Shown: positions 11,544-23,239, counted from the first letter of the stretch. The stretch is 64,000 nt of DNA from Streptococcus equinus (GCF_900101445.1 NZ_FNKE01000001.1:620001-684000), one strand, 5' to 3'. A program made the numbers and translations. Notes: generated by a model from the sequence alone, not told the origin.

Positions 11544-12331
11544 TTTCGTCTCTCCTTAGTCATCCACATAATCACTAACATTGCCATGATTAAAATCACA
11601 CCAATGGTTGAACCCATACCCCAGTTTTGTGTTGTCAAGAAGTGCTGCTCAATTGCTGTACCAAGCGTAATCACACGGTTACCACCAATCAAACGAGTCA
11701 ACATGAACAAGCTAAGACTTGGAATAAAGACTGATTGTACACCACTTCTCACACCATTTAGTGACAAAGGAAAGACAACCTTTGTAAAGGTTTGAAAACC
11801 ATTTCCGCCTAAATCGTGGCTCGCATTGATGAGATTGGTATCAATATCATCAAGCGCATTGAAAATCGGTAAAATCATAAATGGAATTTCAATGTAAGAA
11901 GCAACAAAAATAAATGAAAAATCCGTAAATAAAATTTGTTTGGGACCAATACCGACAAATGATAAGAAGGCGTTAACGCCACCATGTTGTCCAAAAATCC
12001 CCATAAAAGCATAAGCTTTTAACAGGAGATTAATCCAAGTTGGCAAAACCACAAGCATCAACCACAACTGCTTATGCTTAAGCTGTGTCAAAAAATATGC
12101 TGTCGGGTAAGAAATCAACAAGGTCACAAGGGTAATGATGGCAGCATATAAAATCGAATTAAAACTCATTCGAAGATAAGTCCAAGAACTAAAGAAAGTC
12201 TTGTAATTATCCAAGGTAAAATGTCCTTGGATATCAAAGAATGACTGCCATAAAATCAAAATGACGGGAGCAATGACAAACAGTATCAACCATAAAATAT
12301 ATGGAATCGAGAAGAAATTATTTTTCTTCAT
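11540..12331 (-). CDS. potB: Spermidine/putrescine ABC transporter permease PotB
   Basis: 263 aa from the ATG at 12331, which lies inside the end of potA (14-nt overlap). A seven-residue longer frame is out of line with the family. Six membrane helices are visible, with an EAA loop ([28 protein letters not shown]). It forms the heteromeric channel with PotC. Confidence 0.94.
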   Translation of the reverse strand: MKKNNFFSIPYILWLILFVIAPVILILWQSFFDIQGHFTLDNYKTFFSSWTYLRMSFNSILYAAIITLVTLLISYPTAYFLTQLKHKQLWLMLVVLPTWINLLLKAYAFMGIFGQHGGVNAFLSFVGIGPKQILFTDFSFIFVASYIEIPFMILPIFNALDDIDTNLINASHDLGGNGFQTFTKVVFPLSLNGVRSGVQSVFIPSLSLFMLTRLIGGNRVITLGTAIEQHFLTTQNWGMGSTIGVILIMAMLVIMWMTKERRK

Positions 12332-13469
12332 TGCGCTCCTCCTCGATGGCATGAATCAAACCATCTTCATGCTCTTCCATCTCAACATATTCTTCAAGAC
12401 GCGCATCGAATTCTTCTTCTGTTTCATTCAAGCGCATGATATGAATATCTTCTGGTGTGAAATCAAGTCCGATGACTTCCCCTTCGATGGCTTTACGCGT
12501 TGAGTGAATCAGCCATTCATTGCCAAGCTCATCGTGAGCAATGATTTCATAGTGTACCCCACGGAAAAGTTGGGTATCGACTTTCACACGTAATTTACCT
12601 TCTTCAGGCATTGTGATTTGCAAGTCTTCTGGACGGATAACCACTTCAACGGCTTCATTTGGTCGCATACCACCGTCAACCGCTTCAAAACGTTTGCCGT
12701 TAAATTCAACCAAATAGTCTTCAATCATTTTACCTGGAATGATATTTGATTCACCGATGAAGGTTGCCACAAAGTGGTTAATTGGTTCATCATAAATATC
12801 AACTGGTGTACCTGATTGTACAATTTCACCATCATTCATGACGAAAATCCAATCTGACATTGCCAAAGCTTCTTCTTGGTCATGTGTAACAAAGACAAAG
12901 GTAATACCAAGACGTTGTTGCAATTCACGAAGTTCATATTGCATTTCTGTACGCAACTTCAAATCCAAGGCTGATAAAGGTTCGTCAAGCAAAACCACAC
13001 GCGGTTCATTGATGATAGCACGCGCAATCGCGACACGCTGACGCTGCCCACCAGATAATTTTTGAATCTGGCGATTCTCAAAACCAGCCAAACGTACCAT
13101 TTTAAGAGCTTCTTCCACTCGTCGTTCAATTTCTTTTTTGTCGACTTTTTTTAATTTTAGAGGAAAAGCGACATTTTCAAAGACATTCATGTGAGGGAAA
13201 AGGGCGTAATTTTGAAAAACGGTATGAACATCACGTTTATTGATTGGAATATCATTGATACGCTCTCCATCAAGGAAAACATCACCTGTGGTTGGCTGTA
13301 AAAGCCCTGCAATGATATTTAAAATCGTTGATTTTCCGGAACCTGAAGCTCCAAGAAGGGTATAAAATTTTCCTTCTTCTAACTCAAAGTTAATATCCTT
13401 TAAAACAACTGTACCGTTATCTTCAAATACTTTTGATACGTTTTTAAATGCAATAATTGGATTAGTCAA
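12318..13469 (-). CDS. potA: Spermidine/putrescine ABC transporter ATP-binding protein
   Basis: 383 aa. Walker [10 protein letters not shown] (about 38-46), Q-loop VFQNYALF, signature LSGGQRQR, Walker B VVLLDEP with catalytic Glu, H-loop VTHDQ, then a TOBE-type C-terminal domain (about 285-355) and an acidic tail. The start is TTG, with GGAGG 11 nt upstream; no in-frame ATG gives the full Walker domain. It powers PotBCD polyamine import. It follows murB by 27 nt. Confidence 0.95.
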   Translation of the reverse strand: MTNPIIAFKNVSKVFEDNGTVVLKDINFELEEGKFYTLLGASGSGKSTILNIIAGLLQPTTGDVFLDGERINDIPINKRDVHTVFQNYALFPHMNVFENVAFPLKLKKVDKKEIERRVEEALKMVRLAGFENRQIQKLSGGQRQRVAIARAIINEPRVVLLDEPLSALDLKLRTEMQYELRELQQRLGITFVFVTHDQEEALAMSDWIFVMNDGEIVQSGTPVDIYDEPINHFVATFIGESNIIPGKMIEDYLVEFNGKRFEAVDGGMRPNEAVEVVIRPEDLQITMPEEGKLRVKVDTQLFRGVHYEIIAHDELGNEWLIHSTRKAIEGEVIGLDFTPEDIHIMRLNETEEEFDARLEEYVEMEEHEDGLIHAIEEERNEEK

Positions 13470-13496
13470 TTCTCATAAAACCTCCATGGAGCTTCT

Positions 13497-14399
13497 TTAA
13501 TCTTTTTTCTCGCCGATAATGCGAACTTCGCGCTCTAAACGAACGCCTGAATTTTTCTCAACTGTGTCAATAACGTAGGCAATCAAATCTTCATAATCTT
13601 GAGCTGTACCGTCAGCGACATTTACCATAAAGCCTGCGTGTTTTTTACTAACTTCAACGCCACCAATACGATGTCCCTTAAGATTTGCTTCTGTGATTAA
13701 TTGCCCAGCAAAGTGTCCGACTGGACGTTTGAAGACTGACCCACATGATGGGTATTCAAGGGGTTGTTTTAATTCACGTAAGTGAGTTAAACGTGCCATT
13801 TCTTGTTCAATCAAGACATAATCACCTGGTTTAAGGGCGAATTTTGCTGAAATAACAATGTCACCGCTATCTTGGACTGCTGAATGACGGTAACCAAACT
13901 TCATGTCACGAGCTTCAATTGTCTTAACTTTACCTTCTTTGGTAAGGACTTGAGCTGATACCAAGACATGTGAAATTTCTCCGCCATAAGCACCAGCGTT
14001 CATGAAGACAGCACCACCAACGCTACCTGGAATACCACAAGCAAATTCAAAACCAGTTAAACTGTGGTATTTGGCGATACGTGTTGTTTCAACCAAGTTC
14101 GCACCAGCTTCTGCTTCAATGACATAGCCATTGACTGTGACAGTATTTAATTTATCAAACATGATAACAAAACCACGGATACCACCATCACGAACAATGA
14201 TGTTACTTGCATTTCCAAGCACCATCCATGGAATATCATTTTTATTAGCAAATTCAACAATACGAATCAATTCATATCGATTACGTGGAAAAGCGAGATA
14301 GTCCGCTGGACCTCCCACTTTCGTGTAAGTATATTTTTTTAAGGGTTCATTAACTCGAATATCAATCCCTTTTAGTTCATCATTTAAAAATTCTAACAT
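13497..14399 (-). CDS. murB: UDP-N-acetylenolpyruvoylglucosamine reductase
   Basis: 300 aa. It reduces enolpyruvyl-UDP-GlcNAc to UDP-MurNAc with NADPH and FAD in the cytoplasm, an early peptidoglycan step. FAD-domain motifs [11 protein letters not shown] (about 24-34) and [13 protein letters not shown] (about 61-73) are visible. The catalytic Ser is in [10 protein letters not shown] and the late Glu in ITEANLKG. The murB-potABCD order is common in streptococci. It may be read partly through the folK terminator and partly from its own promoter. Confidence 0.95.
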   Translation of the reverse strand: MLEFLNDELKGIDIRVNEPLKKYTYTKVGGPADYLAFPRNRYELIRIVEFANKNDIPWMVLGNASNIIVRDGGIRGFVIMFDKLNTVTVNGYVIEAEAGANLVETTRIAKYHSLTGFEFACGIPGSVGGAVFMNAGAYGGEISHVLVSAQVLTKEGKVKTIEARDMKFGYRHSAVQDSGDIVISAKFALKPGDYVLIEQEMARLTHLRELKQPLEYPSCGSVFKRPVGHFAGQLITEANLKGHRIGGVEVSKKHAGFMVNVADGTAQDYEDLIAYVIDTVEKNSGVRLEREVRIIGEKKD

Positions 14400-14513
14400 T
14401 TTCTTCCAACTCTAAAACTATTAATCAAAATTGTAGTTATCATTTGATTAAAATCAACCAATACCCTTATCAATACTATTAGCTCATTTATGATCAAATG
14501 ATCAATTATCTAC

Positions 14514-14536
14514 TAAAAAATCGGCATAAAGCCGAC
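14514..14536 (-). terminator. Terminator between folK and murB
   Basis: Stem TCGGCTTTATGCCGA followed by T6 in the minus direction. It separates the fol operon from murB-pot, fully or as an attenuator. Confidence 0.8.
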
Positions 14537-14572
14537 CTTAATTATAACAAAAAAATCAGCTTTTGACGATAT

Positions 14573-15052
14573 TTAAGACTGAAGTTTTCGCACTTCTTCA
14601 AGATTTAATGTTTTTAAATAAGATGTAATAGATTTACCATAAATCTCAAGCGACGGAGCAATTTCAAAAAGCGGTACAAGAACAAAAGCACGCTCTGTCA
14701 TATAAGGATGCGGCACCTTAAGGGTTTCTGTTGCGATATGCTCGCTACCATACAAAAGAATATCAATATCAATGGTACGAGGTCCCCAATGTTCATGACG
14801 AACGCGGTGCAAATCTTTCTCAATTTCTTGGCACTCTGTCAATAATTGCTGAGCATCCAATTCTGTCTCTAATTGACAACAAATGTTCAAAAAATCATCT
14901 TGATCCGTCTTACCCCAAGCTGCTGTTTCATAAAATGAAGAAACAGCTGCAAGTGATGTTTGTGGCAGTTGATTTAGACGTTCAAGAGCCGCTTCAAGAT
15001 AGGCTTTCTTGTCACCAATATTACTGCCTAAACTTAAATAAACACTAATCAT
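14573..15052 (-). CDS. folK: 2-amino-4-hydroxy-6-hydroxymethyldihydropteridine pyrophosphokinase
   Basis: 159 aa, usual length. It transfers pyrophosphate from ATP to 6-hydroxymethyl-7,8-dihydropterin in folate synthesis. Motifs [10 protein letters not shown] (7-16), [10 protein letters not shown], and [12 protein letters not shown] carrying the metal-binding DxD are present. The start overlaps the folB stop by 4 nt (ATGA), so it is coupled to folB. Confidence 0.95.
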   Translation of the reverse strand: MISVYLSLGSNIGDKKAYLEAALERLNQLPQTSLAAVSSFYETAAWGKTDQDDFLNICCQLETELDAQQLLTECQEIEKDLHRVRHEHWGPRTIDIDILLYGSEHIATETLKVPHPYMTERAFVLVPLFEIAPSLEIYGKSITSYLKTLNLEEVRKLQS

Positions 15053-15411
15053 ACTCTCTCCCGTTCTAGCTCAATGCCAACAGAATCATAGTGCCCATTA
15101 ATTGGCGGATTTTCTTTGGAAATTTTTAAAGTAATAGCTTGAACTGGTGGAAATTCTTCAAAAATATCTTGGCAAATAGCTCCAGCCAAACGTTCAATTA
15201 AAATGTATTTATTTTCTTCTACCTGTTTTTTGATAGTTTCAAAGACTAATCCATAATGAACAGTGTCTTCTAAACGATCAGACTGCGATGCTTTTGTCAA
15301 ATCAACAGACAAGATACAATCAACAACAAAAATTTGCCCTAACGTTTGTTCTTCTGCAAAAGCACCATGGTAACCGTAAAAGCGGCATCCTTTTAAATGA
15401 ATTTTATCCAT
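15049..15411 (-). CDS. folB: Dihydroneopterin aldolase
   Basis: 120 aa from the ATG at 15411. It converts dihydroneopterin to 6-hydroxymethyl-dihydropterin and glycolaldehyde. [11 protein letters not shown] near the N terminus and a Glu in the VYGL-like segment VHYGLVFE fit the family. A TTG at 15453 in the same frame has a much better ribosome site (GGAG, 9 nt) and would add 14 residues. Family alignment favours the ATG, so the true start is uncertain. Fourth gene of folC-E-P-B-K. Confidence 0.93.
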   Translation of the reverse strand: MDKIHLKGCRFYGYHGAFAEEQTLGQIFVVDCILSVDLTKASQSDRLEDTVHYGLVFETIKKQVEENKYILIERLAGAICQDIFEEFPPVQAITLKISKENPPINGHYDSVGIELERERV

Positions 15412-15478
15412 ATTATTGGTAACAAAGAAGAAAGTCTGAGATACTTTTCTCAAACTCTTTCTTCTCCTCTTACTCCTT

Positions 15479-16279
15479 TCAAACGAGTTGACTAATCACT
15501 TTAACAATATCGCGATTGAGATCAACATTATGCACGCGGACGATTTGACAACCTTTAGCAATTGCCCAAGCTGACAGTGCCGCTGTTCCCATATCGCGCT
15601 CAAGAGCTGCTGTCCCGCCTCCTAGCAGATAATCTACTGTGCGTTTACGAGAAATGCCAAATAGAACTGGGTAACCAAGCTGACAAACAGCATCCAAACC
15701 TTGCAAAAGTTCAATGTTTTGTGCTTCATTTTTAGCAAAACCAAATCCTGGATCAATCCAGATATTTTCTTTAGCAACACCAGTGTCCAATGCGGCTTGC
15801 GCACGTTCTGCTAAAAAGTCACAAACTTCTTTGGTAATATTGTCATACTTTTCTTCTTTTTGATTGTGCATCAAAATAATTGGCACGTTTTTTTCAGCAG
15901 CAAGCGCAAGCATTTCCCCATCGTAAAGTCCTGCCCAAACGTCATTTAAAATATCTGCACCTGCTTCTAAGGCAGCACGCGCAGTTTCTGTTTTGTAGGT
16001 ATCAATACTGACCAAGATATCAAATTTTTCCTTGAGAGCCTTAATAACTGGTACAACACGATTAATCTCATCAGCTGCTTCCACAAAAGTGTATCCTGGT
16101 CGTGTCGATTCGCCACCAACATCGATAATTTTTGCCCCTTCAGCAATCATTTTCTCTGCTTGCTCAAGCGCTTTCTCAACCGATGTGTAAGAACCTCCAT
16201 CAGAAAAAGAATCTGGAGTGACATTTAAAACTCCCATGATACAAGCTTTGCCATCAATGTCATGTTTACCAACTTTCAT
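15479..16279 (-). CDS. folP: Dihydropteroate synthase
   Basis: 266 aa TIM-barrel enzyme that joins pABA to the pterin pyrophosphate; the sulfonamide target. Signatures GVLNVTPDSFSDGG (17-30), GAKIIDVGGESTRPG (about 48-62), the DILNDVWAG loop and LFGISRKR are all present. No insertion is seen in the pABA loop. ATG at 16279 follows AAGGAG. Confidence 0.96.
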   Translation of the reverse strand: MKVGKHDIDGKACIMGVLNVTPDSFSDGGSYTSVEKALEQAEKMIAEGAKIIDVGGESTRPGYTFVEAADEINRVVPVIKALKEKFDILVSIDTYKTETARAALEAGADILNDVWAGLYDGEMLALAAEKNVPIILMHNQKEEKYDNITKEVCDFLAERAQAALDTGVAKENIWIDPGFGFAKNEAQNIELLQGLDAVCQLGYPVLFGISRKRTVDYLLGGGTAALERDMGTAALSAWAIAKGCQIVRVHNVDLNRDIVKVISQLV

Positions 16280-16313
16280 TATGATCTCCTTAGCAATACA
16301 ATACCTTAAGCGA

Positions 16314-16877
16314 TTATTTTCCTAAAATCAAAGATAGGATTTCCTTACGTTCTTCGCGGTCTTCTTTAAAAATCCCTTTAGCGACAGTTGTCACCGTTTT
16401 ACTTCCAGGTTTTTTAATGCCACGCATTGTCATGCACATATGCTCTGCTTCAATCATGACAAAAATGCCTTTTGGATGAAGAGCTTCTTCCAATGCCGTA
16501 GCCACTTGGTCAGTCAAACGTTCTTGCAACTGCGGACGTTTACTTGCTACTTCAACAGCACGCGCTAATTTACTAAGACCTGTTACGCGACCATCGCTTG
16601 GCAAATAAGCAACATGAGCTTTTCCATAAAAAGGAACCAAGTGGTGCTCACACATTGAGTAAAACGGAATATCTTTAACGAGAACAACCTCATCATGATT
16701 TTCGGTAAACACAGCTGTAAATTGATCTTTAGGATCTTCATTCAAGCCTGAAAACATCTCTTGATACATTTTTGCAACACGTTTAGGCGTATCTAGTAAG
16801 CCCTCACGTTTTGGATCTTCTCCTAGAGCTTCTAAGAGTTGGTAAACTGCTGCTTCGAGTTTTTCTTGATTTGCCAT
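16314..16877 (-). CDS. folE: GTP cyclohydrolase I
   Basis: 187 aa from the ATG at 16877; a TTG 12 nt earlier has no ribosome site. It makes dihydroneopterin triphosphate from GTP, the first folate step. Zinc and catalytic residues are visible in [15 protein letters not shown] and [18 protein letters not shown] and KPGSKTVTT are also typical. Confidence 0.95.
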   Translation of the reverse strand: MANQEKLEAAVYQLLEALGEDPKREGLLDTPKRVAKMYQEMFSGLNEDPKDQFTAVFTENHDEVVLVKDIPFYSMCEHHLVPFYGKAHVAYLPSDGRVTGLSKLARAVEVASKRPQLQERLTDQVATALEEALHPKGIFVMIEAEHMCMTMRGIKKPGSKTVTTVAKGIFKEDREERKEILSLILGK

Positions 16878-16913
16878 TTTATTTTCCAATCTTTTTATTT
16901 TTTCTATTATAGC

Positions 16914-18167
16914 TTAATTTTGCTGTCTTGACAAAAGTACAGGACGCACTTGTGAAATGAAGTAAAGTGAGCCAGTAATCAGATAAAAATCATCCTGACT
17001 CTCCAAATCAATCTGCTTAAGCCAATCTTGCCAATTGGCTACTTTATGGTATTGACTTGGGTATTTTTCCAAAGGCAGTGCATTATGATAAACAAAAGTT
17101 GTCACATCCACGTCAGCTAATTGACTAAGCAAGTCAAGCATTGAATCAATTGGCTTAGTGTCAATGGCTGCAAATAAAATATGCAAGTGTTTATCTTTGT
17201 ATTTTTGCATGACGTTAACAAGCGCTTGAACACTTTCGTTATTATGAGCACCGTCAATCATGACATTTGGAAAGACCAATTCTGTACGACCTACCCAGTG
17301 AGTTTTGGCTAAGCCAGCTTTAATGATTTCTTTAGTCACTTTTGGATAACGCTCGCGTAACTGGAGGGCTGCTGTAATAGCTAGACTAGCATTGCTGACT
17401 TGGTGTTTTCCAGGCATAGCTAAGCTAACTTGCTCAAGCGTTTCTTTGCTATGATAATCAAAACCTTTTTCATTTTCTGAAGCAGAAAAATCCTTCCCGA
17501 ATTCATAAAGTCTGCTATGACACCCTTTTGCTTTCTCAGTGAAAACTTGACGAACATCATCACGCTCAGTCGCAAAGATGAATGGAACTCCTTCTTTTAA
17601 AACACCCGCTTTTTGCGCAGCTATTTCCGCATAAGTCTGTCCTAAAATATTCTGATGATCTAAGCCAATTGACGGGCAAAGAACTGCCAAAGCTTTGAAA
17701 ACATTGGTTGAGTCGTAAAGGCCACCCATTCCAGCTTCGATAATCGCGATGTCAACTGGGTGCATGTGACCAAAATATTCAAACATTAAAACGGTAATAA
17801 CTTCAAATTCTGTGGCTGGTTCTAAGTAAGTTTCAACAGATAAACGTTCCACAACAGGTTGAACACGTTCCACCAATTTCAGAAAATCAGCCTCAGAAAT
17901 CATTTGCCCATTTAGGCTAATGCGTTCGCGAAAATCAACAATATACGGTGACGTAAATGTCCCAACTTCATAACCAGCTAGCGAGAAAATGTGTTGTAAA
18001 TAGCTGGTAACTGATCCTTTACCGTTTGTTCCAACAACGTGGACAGCGGCAAGCTTTTCTTGAGGATTGCCAAGTTCTTCAAGCATCCAAGCCATTCGTT
18101 TTAAACCAGGCTTGATTCCAAATTTTAACTTGCCATGAATCCAATCTAAAGCTTCTTGATATTCCAT
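16914..18167 (-). CDS. folC: Folylpolyglutamate synthase / dihydrofolate synthase
   Basis: 417 aa Mur-ligase-like enzyme. The P-loop VVGTNGKGSVTSYL is near residue 45, TSPYIVDFRERI near 75, and DGAHNNESV begins the C-terminal ligase domain near 300. It adds glutamate to dihydropteroate and folates. First gene of the folC-E-P-B-K operon. Its own ribosome site is weak (AGGA, 11 nt). Confidence 0.95.
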   Translation of the reverse strand: MEYQEALDWIHGKLKFGIKPGLKRMAWMLEELGNPQEKLAAVHVVGTNGKGSVTSYLQHIFSLAGYEVGTFTSPYIVDFRERISLNGQMISEADFLKLVERVQPVVERLSVETYLEPATEFEVITVLMFEYFGHMHPVDIAIIEAGMGGLYDSTNVFKALAVLCPSIGLDHQNILGQTYAEIAAQKAGVLKEGVPFIFATERDDVRQVFTEKAKGCHSRLYEFGKDFSASENEKGFDYHSKETLEQVSLAMPGKHQVSNASLAITAALQLRERYPKVTKEIIKAGLAKTHWVGRTELVFPNVMIDGAHNNESVQALVNVMQKYKDKHLHILFAAIDTKPIDSMLDLLSQLADVDVTTFVYHNALPLEKYPSQYHKVANWQDWLKQIDLESQDDFYLITGSLYFISQVRPVLLSRQQN

Positions 18168-18298
18168 TTGATGAATGTCCTACTATGACCAAAAGTTGCT
18201 GACATTAAAAATAAGATTGAGACATTTACCTCGAAATCTTTCAATGATAAGCTTTTAGCGCATATACCTTTCTCTTATAAAATTACAATAACACTTCT

Positions 18299-18335
18299 AT
18301 TATAGCACAAGGAAAGTCGATAGAAACGATTTCTA
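18299..18335 (-). promoter_or_regulatory. Promoter of the fol operon
   Basis: Extended -10 TGCTATAAT (-10 at 18299-18304) without a good -35. It gives a leader of about 125 nt before folC. No riboswitch-like structure was recognised in the leader. Confidence 0.6.
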
Positions 18336-18347
18336 AAAGAAGCTTTG

Positions 18348-20066
18348 CTATTTATTCAAAGTGATTTCATAAACGCCACGAACACTGTTACATACGTAGA
18401 TGTGACTGGCTTTCTTTAAATCATCTTTTGTCAAATATGCTTCAATCACGCGACCTTCCTTGATTAATTTTTGCCTGCAAATGCCGTCTAAAATTCCCAC
18501 GTCAACTGGGGGCGTATACCATTTTCCATCGATTTCTAAAATGAGATTACCAATAGTCGTTTCCTGCAGATAACCCTTATTAGAAATAAAGATAGACTCA
18601 CCAGATAAACTTTGTAAATGCGGACGATAGGTCGTCTTAAAATAAGTAAACGGACTGTCAATTGACTCACTGCGATGAACTAGCTCAGCTTTCAGATAAT
18701 TTTCTGGCAACTCTCTAAATTCTGCTAGCTCGAACTGAAGAGTACCTGTTTGCTTCACTAAAATTCGCAAACGATAATCAGCATCATCTAACTCCTCAAG
18801 CTGCTTAGAGAGTTCTGCTAAAAACTCTTCTTTTGAAAACGGATAAGCAAAATACCTTGCCGACTCTTTTAAACGCATGATGTGTTCGTCTAAATCCACC
18901 ACTTGCTTATGAGATACCCTAGCGGTTGTGAGCAAGTCAAAGTCAGGTTGATTACGATATAAAACTGCTGCCTTATCGCAAGCCTCTTTGTACTCATCTT
19001 CACAGACACTGCCCCAAGTAATGCCACCACCAGCACCATAAATTGCTTGATTACCTAATTTTTGAATGGTACGAATACCAACATTAAAGATAGCATCTCC
19101 ATTTGGCAGACAAATCCCAATCGTCCCGCAGTAAACGCCTCGAGCTTGCTTTTCTAGCTGATTGATAATCGCCATTGTCGCAATCTTAGGAGCTCCAGTT
19201 ATTGACCCACAGGGAAAAAGGGCAGAAAAAATATCAGAAAGTTTTTTATCTGATTGCAACTGGCTTTCAATGGTTGAGGTCATTTGCCAAACCGTTGAGT
19301 ATTGTTCAACCTCACAGAGTTTTGTTACCTTGACACTACCGATTTCTGAAATGCGTCCCATATCATTACGTAGCAAATCAACAATCATCATGTTTTCAGC
19401 ACGATTTTTACTATCATTTGCCAGCCAGATTTTATTTTGCAAATCTTCTTTGGTCCTATAACCACGAGTAATCGTTCCTTTCATCGGACGCGTTATCAGA
19501 CGTCTGCCCTCTTTTTTAAAAAAAAGCTCTGGGCTAACAGACAAAATGGCAAAATCATCATGTTCGATATAGCAGTTATAAGCTGCTTCTTGGGCAATGA
19601 CTAGATGATTGTATAAAGCAAAAGCATCTTCTTCAAGTTGACTGGATAATTGAAGAGTGTAGTTAACTTGGTAGGTATTTCCTTGCCTGATTTCCTCTTT
19701 AATCCTAGCAATAGCTTTCTCATACTCACCCTTAGTCGTCCTTGATTGCCATGATTTTGGCAATTGAATATTTTTTTGAGATTGACACGGGAAAGGTTCT
19801 TTTTTAACTTCTTGATGAACCGTAAAATAAGCCAAATACTCACCAGAAAGAGGGGTAGATTTGACCGAAAACTTCTCATCAAAGGCTTTAGCTGCCTCAT
19901 AACTCACATAACCAATGACATAATATCCTTGCTTTTGGTAATTCTCCACCTCTTGCAAAATGGTTTTAACATCCTTTACCGACTTAGCAAAAAGCTCAAT
20001 CAAGGGATTTTCAAAAATTAAACGTTGTCCTAATTCCTTAAAATCAACAACAGTCTTTTTGTGCAT
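18348..20066 (-). CDS. pabB: Aminodeoxychorismate synthase component I fused to aminodeoxychorismate lyase
   Basis: 572 aa. The N-terminal ~370 residues are a chorismate-binding enzyme. RPMKGTITRG contains the PabB-type Lys in the PIKGT motif, which separates it from TrpE, and CGSITGAPK is also present. The C-terminal ~200 residues are a class IV PLP aminotransferase-like 4-amino-4-deoxychorismate lyase (PabC). The fusion makes pABA for the adjacent folP pathway. No PabA amidotransferase is in this window, so it may use free ammonia or a distant PabA. ATG at 20066 follows GGAG. Confidence 0.92.
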   Translation of the reverse strand: MHKKTVVDFKELGQRLIFENPLIELFAKSVKDVKTILQEVENYQKQGYYVIGYVSYEAAKAFDEKFSVKSTPLSGEYLAYFTVHQEVKKEPFPCQSQKNIQLPKSWQSRTTKGEYEKAIARIKEEIRQGNTYQVNYTLQLSSQLEEDAFALYNHLVIAQEAAYNCYIEHDDFAILSVSPELFFKKEGRRLITRPMKGTITRGYRTKEDLQNKIWLANDSKNRAENMMIVDLLRNDMGRISEIGSVKVTKLCEVEQYSTVWQMTSTIESQLQSDKKLSDIFSALFPCGSITGAPKIATMAIINQLEKQARGVYCGTIGICLPNGDAIFNVGIRTIQKLGNQAIYGAGGGITWGSVCEDEYKEACDKAAVLYRNQPDFDLLTTARVSHKQVVDLDEHIMRLKESARYFAYPFSKEEFLAELSKQLEELDDADYRLRILVKQTGTLQFELAEFRELPENYLKAELVHRSESIDSPFTYFKTTYRPHLQSLSGESIFISNKGYLQETTIGNLILEIDGKWYTPPVDVGILDGICRQKLIKEGRVIEAYLTKDDLKKASHIYVCNSVRGVYEITLNK

Positions 20067-20078
20067 ATTAGCTCCAAA

Positions 20079-20963
20079 CTACTTATTTTTACGCATCACA
20101 ATAACTTGTCCTAAAATAAAGACAGCAATGGCAATCCAGATAAAGATAAATCCTTTTAATTGTCCTGCAGCTATTGTTTCTTTAAAAATAAGAACCGCAA
20201 TAATCAACTGAATCGTCGGGTTAATGTATTGAATAAAGCCAATAATATTCAACGGTGCACGCTTAACGGCCTCTGCAAATAAAAGCAAAGGAATTGCCGT
20301 CACCACGCCAGAAATTACCAGCAAAACATTCTCCAGCAAAGTATAATCAAGCATACTTTCCTTACTAAAAGCTATCAAATAAATGATAACAAAAGGCAAA
20401 ACCAGACTACTTTCAACCAGCATAGCAACATCACTGGATAGTCGAACATTCTTCTTAACCAAACCATATAAACCAAAAGATAAGGCCAAAATAATCGAAA
20501 CTAGTGGCACTTGCCCAGTGTCAAAAGCTAACATTCCAACCCCAAATCCTGCAATAGTAATTGCCAAAAGCATCCACGGGCTTAAACTTTCGTGCAAGAA
20601 AATCACAGTAAGTAAAATGGAAACAAGTGGCATAATATAATAACCAAAACTCGCCTGAGTAGCTTGACCATGTGCCACTGCAAAGATGTAAGTCAGCCAG
20701 TTAATAGCAATCAAAAAGCTCGCCAAAATCATCATGAATAGTTTCTTCTTATCAGCTATCAAACCACCAATCTCACTCTGATAACGCTTGTGATTTCTAG
20801 ATACCAGCATGTAAAGTAACATGGTAATGACTGTAAAAATGATACGATAAGAAAAGGTGTTATATGAACTAACACCTGAAAGTAATTTCCAATAAAGGGA
20901 CAAAAAGCCCCACAAAATGTATGTTACTAAACCAAGTAGAAAACCTAAATTAGTCTTTTTCAA
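20079..20963 (-). CDS. rarD: RarD/EamA-family transporter
   Basis: 294 aa with ten predicted membrane helices in two EamA repeats ([20 protein letters not shown] at the N terminus; GPx-type second repeat). RarD proteins are DMT-superfamily permeases of unclear substrate. Both possible starts are TTG. The second (20963) sits 6 nt after AAGGAG and is preferred over the one at 20966. The gene overlaps the thrB end by 14 nt. Confidence 0.88.
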   Translation of the reverse strand: MKKTNLGFLLGLVTYILWGFLSLYWKLLSGVSSYNTFSYRIIFTVITMLLYMLVSRNHKRYQSEIGGLIADKKKLFMMILASFLIAINWLTYIFAVAHGQATQASFGYYIMPLVSILLTVIFLHESLSPWMLLAITIAGFGVGMLAFDTGQVPLVSIILALSFGLYGLVKKNVRLSSDVAMLVESSLVLPFVIIYLIAFSKESMLDYTLLENVLLVISGVVTAIPLLLFAEAVKRAPLNIIGFIQYINPTIQLIIAVLIFKETIAAGQLKGFIFIWIAIAVFILGQVIVMRKNK

Positions 20964-21816
20964 CAAAAACTCCTTTAGTATCTACATGTAGAGCAACTAC
21001 TTCACCGTCCAAGCCAAGTGATTGAACAGCCTCTAGAACTTTGCTTTCTTGCTCTTTTGGCGCCAAAACCATAACTGTTGGACCAGCACCAGAAAGATAA
21101 GTCGCATAGGCACCTGCTTGGTGTGCTTTTTCTTTAATCTGAGCAAATTCTTTTACTAATTTTTGACGGAAACGTTCATGGAAGAGGTCAGCTTCGATCG
21201 CTTTTCCAGCTTTTTCCAAATCTCCTGTCAAAAGAGCTGCAATCGCAACATTGGCAATTGATGAGGCTGCAACAGCTTCTTTGTAAGAAAATTGAACTGG
21301 AAGCACATTACGACTATCACTTGTCTTTAATTCATAATTTGGAATAAAAGCTACAAATGATGCTTCTGGGAAAGTCGCAACAGCACTGTTAACTTTTCCA
21401 TCAACATATGATGACACCACAAGATTTCCAAAAATAGCTGGCGCTACATTATCTGGGTGCCCTTCAATTTTAGTTGCTAACGTAAGCTTTTCATCATCTG
21501 ACAAGTTCAAGTCAGCCAATTGATTGGCTAACTCAATACCTGCCACAATAACTGAAGATGAAGAACCTAAACCACGTGCCAAAGGAATATCTGAAACCAT
21601 CTTAATACGATGTGGTTTTAAATCAGATTTGACTTGCAAAGCTGTCGAAATCAAAAGATTTGTTTCATCACTTGGAACATCACCCAAATCATGCAAAACT
21701 TCCCATTTGTCAGCAGCTTCTAAAACCTCAATTGTTAAATACTTAGAAACCGCAACACCAACAGAATCAAATCCAGGTCCAACATTAGCAGAGGTTGCTG
21801 GTACTGTAATTTTCAT
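20950..21816 (-). CDS. thrB: Homoserine kinase
   Basis: 288 aa GHMP kinase that phosphorylates homoserine for threonine synthesis. [16 protein letters not shown] (N terminus), the ATP loop [16 protein letters not shown] near residue 85 and [11 protein letters not shown] near 250 are visible. The ATG at 21816 matches the family. A TTG 18 nt upstream (21834) has a better ribosome site (AAGGAAGG) and could add six residues. Operon partner of hom. Confidence 0.95.
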   Translation of the reverse strand: MKITVPATSANVGPGFDSVGVAVSKYLTIEVLEAADKWEVLHDLGDVPSDETNLLISTALQVKSDLKPHRIKMVSDIPLARGLGSSSSVIVAGIELANQLADLNLSDDEKLTLATKIEGHPDNVAPAIFGNLVVSSYVDGKVNSAVATFPEASFVAFIPNYELKTSDSRNVLPVQFSYKEAVAASSIANVAIAALLTGDLEKAGKAIEADLFHERFRQKLVKEFAQIKEKAHQAGAYATYLSGAGPTVMVLAPKEQESKVLEAVQSLGLDGEVVALHVDTKGVFVEKD

Positions 21817-21871
21817 ATCACTATAATCGCTCAAAAATGAGCCTTCCTTTCACCTTTAAACTTATCGTTTC

Positions 21872-23158
21872 TTATTCACCCAATACTTTAAGAGTATTTA
21901 AAACTTTGAAATCTTCTTCAGCTTCCAATTTTTCAGTAACCGCAGCCAATTGTGTCTTACTCATTGAGTGAGTAATGATAACCACACGCGCACGAGTACC
22001 GTTTGCCTTTTGTTGAAGCACTTGTTCAAATGAAATATTTTCAGAATTGAAGATTTCAGCTAAACGAAGCAATTGACCTTTTTTGTCAGGTGTATTAATT
22101 GCAAAATAGTAATGACTTGTCACATCTGAAGGATTTGCCATTTTTGTTTCACGAGCAAATTCGTTGAATGATTTACCAACATTGCCATCTTTAATACGAC
22201 GGCAAATGCGAATAATATCAGCTGTTACAGAAGTTGCTGTTGGTTTTTGACCAGCACCTGGTCCATAATACATTGATTCACCGATACCGATAGATTCAAC
22301 AAAAACAGCATTCATAACGTCATTTACACTAGCAAGTGGGTGAGCTTTTGGCAAGAATGTTGGTGACACTTCTGCTGAAATACCTGATTCAACTTCACGG
22401 ACGTCGCCGACAAGTTTAATCACATAACCAAGTTTTTGGGCAACCGCCACATCATCAGGTGTGATTGTTGTGATACCTTTATGAGCGACATCGTCAAAAT
22501 CAATTGTCATACCAAAACCAAATTGACTCAAGATAACGGCTTTATAAGCAGCATCGATACCTTCAACGTCATTTGTTGGGTCACTTTCAGCATACCCAAG
22601 TTCTTGAGCTGTCTTAAGAGCGTCATCGTAAGTCCATCCTTCATCAACCATCTTAGTCATCATGAAGTTTGATGTACCATTAAGAACACCCAAAATACGA
22701 GTCACTTTATCAGAAGTGAGTGAATTTGCTAGTGTACGAAGGATTGGAATACCACCAGCTACTGCTGCTTCATAATAGAAAGCAACGCCTTTGTCCTTAG
22801 CAAGCGCAATCAATTCTTTACCATGAGTAGCAATCAAATCTTTGTTGGCTGAAACAACATTTTTACCTGCTTCAAGAGCTTTTGTGATGAAAGTACGAGC
22901 TGGTTCGATACGTCCCATCAACTCAACAACAATGTCAATGCTATCATCACTTAAAATCTCATCAACGTTTGTAACAAAATTATAATCATTTCCGGCAGCC
23001 AACAAACGATTTTTTTCTTCATCGTCTTTGACAAGAACCTTAGCGATTTCAATGGTGTCATGAGCTGCTTCCGTAATTTTTGAATGATTTTCTTTCAAAA
23101 GGAAAGGAACACCACTAGCAACTGTACCAAAACCGAGCAAAGCAATTTTTATTGACAT
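21872..23158 (-). CDS. hom: Homoserine dehydrogenase
   Basis: 428 aa. It reduces aspartate semialdehyde to homoserine with NAD(P)H. The Rossmann motif GFGTVASGV is near residue 9, the catalytic-domain motif [13 protein letters not shown] near 135, and [14 protein letters not shown] near 160. A C-terminal ACT domain (about 350-428) suggests threonine feedback. First gene of hom-thrB. Confidence 0.96.
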   Translation of the reverse strand: MSIKIALLGFGTVASGVPFLLKENHSKITEAAHDTIEIAKVLVKDDEEKNRLLAAGNDYNFVTNVDEILSDDSIDIVVELMGRIEPARTFITKALEAGKNVVSANKDLIATHGKELIALAKDKGVAFYYEAAVAGGIPILRTLANSLTSDKVTRILGVLNGTSNFMMTKMVDEGWTYDDALKTAQELGYAESDPTNDVEGIDAAYKAVILSQFGFGMTIDFDDVAHKGITTITPDDVAVAQKLGYVIKLVGDVREVESGISAEVSPTFLPKAHPLASVNDVMNAVFVESIGIGESMYYGPGAGQKPTATSVTADIIRICRRIKDGNVGKSFNEFARETKMANPSDVTSHYYFAINTPDKKGQLLRLAEIFNSENISFEQVLQQKANGTRARVVIITHSMSKTQLAAVTEKLEAEEDFKVLNTLKVLGE

Positions 23159-23239
23159 TTTTTTCTCCTTAGTAAGTAATTTTCGAACGGAAAAGTGATT
23201 TTTTCAACCAGCACTTCCTAAAATAAAAACATTTTCTAC

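Noticed and set aside
23159..23238. Possible T-box or other riboswitch before hom
   Set aside because: The leader is only about 75 nt and has no specifier, T-box motif or terminator hairpin.
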